Source: Candidatus Poribacteria bacterium (GTDB lineage Bacteria; Poribacteria; WGA-4E; WGA-3G). Taken from it: 64,000 nt of DNA. Both the position numbers and the translations under genes were made by a program. The first letter of the stretch is position 1. Each line of letters opens with the position of its first letter. Location of the stretch: contig JAAXHL010000109.1 of assembly GCA_012270865.1 (NCBI GenBank), positions 1 to 64,000 of the forward strand, read 5' to 3'. Shown here piece after piece: positions 62,065-64,000 of this stretch. A model generated the notes under the pieces. It saw only the letters and a list, made by a program, of their open reading frames with translations, made no database searches and had not been told where the DNA came from.

Positions 62065-63450
62065 ATGTCAATCATCTATTTTCTTACTGGATTTTTCGCT
62101 TTTGAAGAGTTTGTGCTGAAGTTTTTACCTGTCAGTGATGCGATCTATTCTTATTCGAGATTCTTGGGTGAAATCCTTATCTATGTCGCATTTGGAAAAC
62201 TTGTTATCCATAAACTCTACAAAGGGATTCCGTTCGTCAAGACCCCGATTGATTTTCCAATCATAGGTTTTTACCTTGTGGTCCTGCTATCAGCAGTGGT
62301 AAATCGTTCGCCACTAATGGGCAGTCTTTATAACATCCGACCCCTTGCTCGGTACATCGTACTTTTCTATCTTATCGTCAACTCATCTCTTCCTGAAAGA
62401 CGCATTGCTACGCTTTTGCGAATAATTCTCGGCATCGGGATAGCGCAAATTGCCGTGGGCATCCTTCAGGGGTTCGGTGGTTCTACACTATACGATTTCT
62501 TCCTACCGCGGGCACCTGATCTTAATGTTGCAGGTTTTACCAAAGAATTCAGATTACTTGAAGTCGGCAGAGAAATTGGGAGCATCTATGGCACTTTAGG
62601 AGATACCGTGATTTACGGTCTCTTCATGATTCTTGTGCTTGTTATCTATCTATCGCGTATCCGGCGATTGGAATATCTGAACCTACTCGGCGCGGCAGTG
62701 TTATTCTTTTTTATCGCACGCTCATATTCGCGCGCTGCGACATTCTCTGCGCTTCTCGCCGGTGGCGCATGGTATTACTTCCACTACGGATGGAAAAAGA
62801 CACTCCAACTGGCTGGTGTGACCGTGTTGGTCTTCGGACTGTTGTTAGCCATAACAAATCCCTTCAATCTTGAATACATAAACCCACGCAAAGCACGGGT
62901 GGGTCTTGTCGGCAACGTAACAGGCGTATTCTCAGGTTCTTACGTCCGCGTCGCGCAAAAACAGAGACTCGGCGCACTCATCGGGAATGTCCCGACTGTC
63001 CTCGTCAACAAACCGCTCTTAGGCTACGGAGCAGATCAAAACAGAGCAATTGAACGACTTAACATGAGCCAACGTTCGTTCCTTCTGAAAGTCCTGAGTA
63101 AGGAAGGATTCAAGGATGTCTATTGGGTAGCAATGCTCTGTTTTTATGGTCTATTGGGTCTCGGTTTTTTCGCACTAATATTTTACAAACTTTTCCGCTA
63201 CGCATTCAGCCTTTACAGACGCACCGTCAGTCCATCATCTTCTGAAGACAGGACTGTTCCTGTATCTCACTTGGCGCGTCGCTCCGCAATTATTATGCTC
63301 TGTCTCGTCGCCGTTACCGTATTCCTACTGTTCTTCAATCGCGCCCTTGAATTTCGAGGCTACGGATTCTATTTCTGGCTCTGTGCCGGTCTCATGTTCG
63401 CCAGTGATCGGGCACTTCCGAGATATAGACCGCTAAGGATAACGCTATGA
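62065..63450 (+). CDS. O-antigen ligase-like polytopic membrane protein
   Basis: 461 residues with about 11 hydrophobic segments, including FPIIGFYLVVLLSAVVN, TVIYGLFMILVLVIYL and AAVLFFFIARSYSRAATFSALLAGGAWYYF; the last carries the SRAA-type motif of the Wzy/WaaL-like families. A large loop with YGADQNRAIERLNMS lies between later segments. It may ligate or polymerise the glycan. The stop overlaps the next start (ATGA). Confidence 0.82.
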   Translation: MSIIYFLTGFFAFEEFVLKFLPVSDAIYSYSRFLGEILIYVAFGKLVIHKLYKGIPFVKTPIDFPIIGFYLVVLLSAVVNRSPLMGSLYNIRPLARYIVLFYLIVNSSLPERRIATLLRIILGIGIAQIAVGILQGFGGSTLYDFFLPRAPDLNVAGFTKEFRLLEVGREIGSIYGTLGDTVIYGLFMILVLVIYLSRIRRLEYLNLLGAAVLFFFIARSYSRAATFSALLAGGAWYYFHYGWKKTLQLAGVTVLVFGLLLAITNPFNLEYINPRKARVGLVGNVTGVFSGSYVRVAQKQRLGALIGNVPTVLVNKPLLGYGADQNRAIERLNMSQRSFLLKVLSKEGFKDVYWVAMLCFYGLLGLGFFALIFYKLFRYAFSLYRRTVSPSSSEDRTVPVSHLARRSAIIMLCLVAVTVFLLFFNRALEFRGYGFYFWLCAGLMFASDRALPRYRPLRITL

Positions 63451-64000
63451 TCTTTTTACGCCGTACCGAACAAGCCGAACAAAACATAGAAAATAAAGAT
63501 TCTTCCTTAAATAGACACTTTCAGACTTCAAATACCTATCATATCTTTAACACGTCTTGGTGGACGTGTTCTATAACACTGATCGGGTTAGTCATGATGC
63601 TTTTTACTATCGGCTGTGAAGACCGAAAAAGCCTGCCAGATGTACCACGTCTAACAATTGACACGCGCAATGCACAACGGCTTCGTCAGGCACTTTACGG
63701 CTTCAACACGAACATGATAACTGGCGATTACGGGTATCTTGACCCCGATTTCGTTGAATTAACAAAGACACTCGCGCCCAAGACACTCAGATTCCCTGGT
63801 GGGACGGTTGGAAACTTTTATCACTGGCAGCCTGGCGGCTTTTTTCAGAATGAAATGGCATCAACCCTCAACCCAAAACTAAATCAACGAAATAAAGGAA
63901 ATTACGTCAAACTTCAAAGGCGACGGGATGGTAAAATTCTTTTCGACGATTTTATGCAGTTGTGTAACACGTTGAAGATCACTCCGGTCGTCGTCGTGAA
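63447..64000 (+). CDS. Lipoprotein glycoside hydrolase, clan GH-A type (partial, runs off the end)
   Basis: The first 184 codons are inside the window. An N-terminal cytoplasmic stretch of about 35 residues precedes a membrane segment and a lipobox MLFTIGC at about residues 55-61. The mature part has GFNTNMITGDYGYLDPDFVELTKTLAPKTLRFPGGTVGNFYHW, typical of the first strands of (beta/alpha)8 hydrolases such as GH39 or alpha-L-arabinofuranosidases. The family cannot be fixed from the part seen. The four-base overlap with the ligase gene ties it to the glycan operon. Confidence 0.75.
   Translation, partial: MIFLRRTEQAEQNIENKDSSLNRHFQTSNTYHIFNTSWWTCSITLIGLVMMLFTIGCEDRKSLPDVPRLTIDTRNAQRLRQALYGFNTNMITGDYGYLDPDFVELTKTLAPKTLRFPGGTVGNFYHWQPGGFFQNEMASTLNPKLNQRNKGNYVKLQRRRDGKILFDDFMQLCNTLKITPVVVV

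Noticed and set aside
1..64000. tRNA or rRNA genes
   Set aside because: No cloverleaf with a T-arm motif and no rRNA signature was found in the gaps read.
1..64000. Reassigned TGA code instead of selenocysteine for codon 42 of the DUF5069 gene
   Set aside because: Several intact genes in the window end with TGA (for example at 23397 and 60143), so TGA is a normal stop here.

Overview
The window reads as a chromosomal segment of an uncultivated bacterium with a large, repeat-rich genome. Two secreted proteins end in a FlgD-like C-terminus beginning NYPNPFNPETWIPYQLA next to a dockerin-like EF-hand pair. There are many carbohydrate-acid enzymes (enolase-superfamily dehydratases, HpaI-type aldolase, GH88-like hydrolase, sialate O-acetylesterases), sulfotransferases, and heptanucleotide repeats between genes. 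From memory this fits Candidatus Poribacteria or a related sponge-associated/marine lineage; this is an inference and no marker gene proves it. TGA is used as an ordinary stop in several genes.

Layout. 0.1-9.5 kb (minus strand): pheA, a small DUF5069 gene interrupted by an in-frame TGA (candidate selenoprotein), a UPF0182 membrane protein, a secreted protease/beta-propeller/beta-barrel protein and two small lipoproteins, separated by heptamer-repeat tracts. 9.7-15.6 kb: HldE/RfaE2-like nucleotidyltransferase, GH88-like hydrolase, enolase-superfamily enzyme, polytopic membrane protein, archease. 15.9-21.0 kb: accessory island with two unknown proteins, a GmrSD-type (DUF262/DUF1524) restriction protein, a GIY-YIG-like nuclease and a small protein, punctuated by four truncated copies of the 5' end of one DNA methyltransferase gene. 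21.3-34.6 kb: metabolic genes (HpaI aldolase, threonine synthase, Uma2-like nuclease, RecD2, two tandem sialate O-acetylesterases, DgoD-like dehydratase, TrpD-like glycosyltransferase) and a MITE. 35.4-42.8 kb: second accessory island with a frameshifted HSP90-type ATPase/DUF3883 gene, an unknown small gene, and a convergent two-gene operon for a four-TM membrane protein with a soluble partner. 43.5-47.5 kb: the Hen1-Pnkp RNA repair pair behind a long leader with a perfect promoter and a cluster of ACGTCAC motifs. 47.6-64 kb: a surface-glycan and secreted-protein region: deacetylase, GT4 glycosyltransferase, methyltransferase, lamin-tail lipoprotein, leucine-rich and VCBS proteins, an FGGY kinase overlapping a TagD-like nucleotidyltransferase, MurJ-like flippase, two sulfotransferases, O-antigen-ligase-like protein, and the start of a lipoprotein glycoside hydrolase.

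How it fits together. The last region can be read as a pathway that activates a polyol or sugar, assembles, sulfates, flips and ligates a surface glycan, with secreted adhesion-type proteins beside it. The islands at 16-21 and 35-47 kb look like defence and repair functions. Dispersed DNA shapes the whole window: heptamer repeats supply a signal peptide, parts of coding regions and stop codons; a palindromic family lies between genes; and a dispersed element carries consensus sigma70 promoters. The most striking single observation is the TGA codon at exactly the conserved cysteine of the DUF5069 protein, with a hairpin at SECIS distance.
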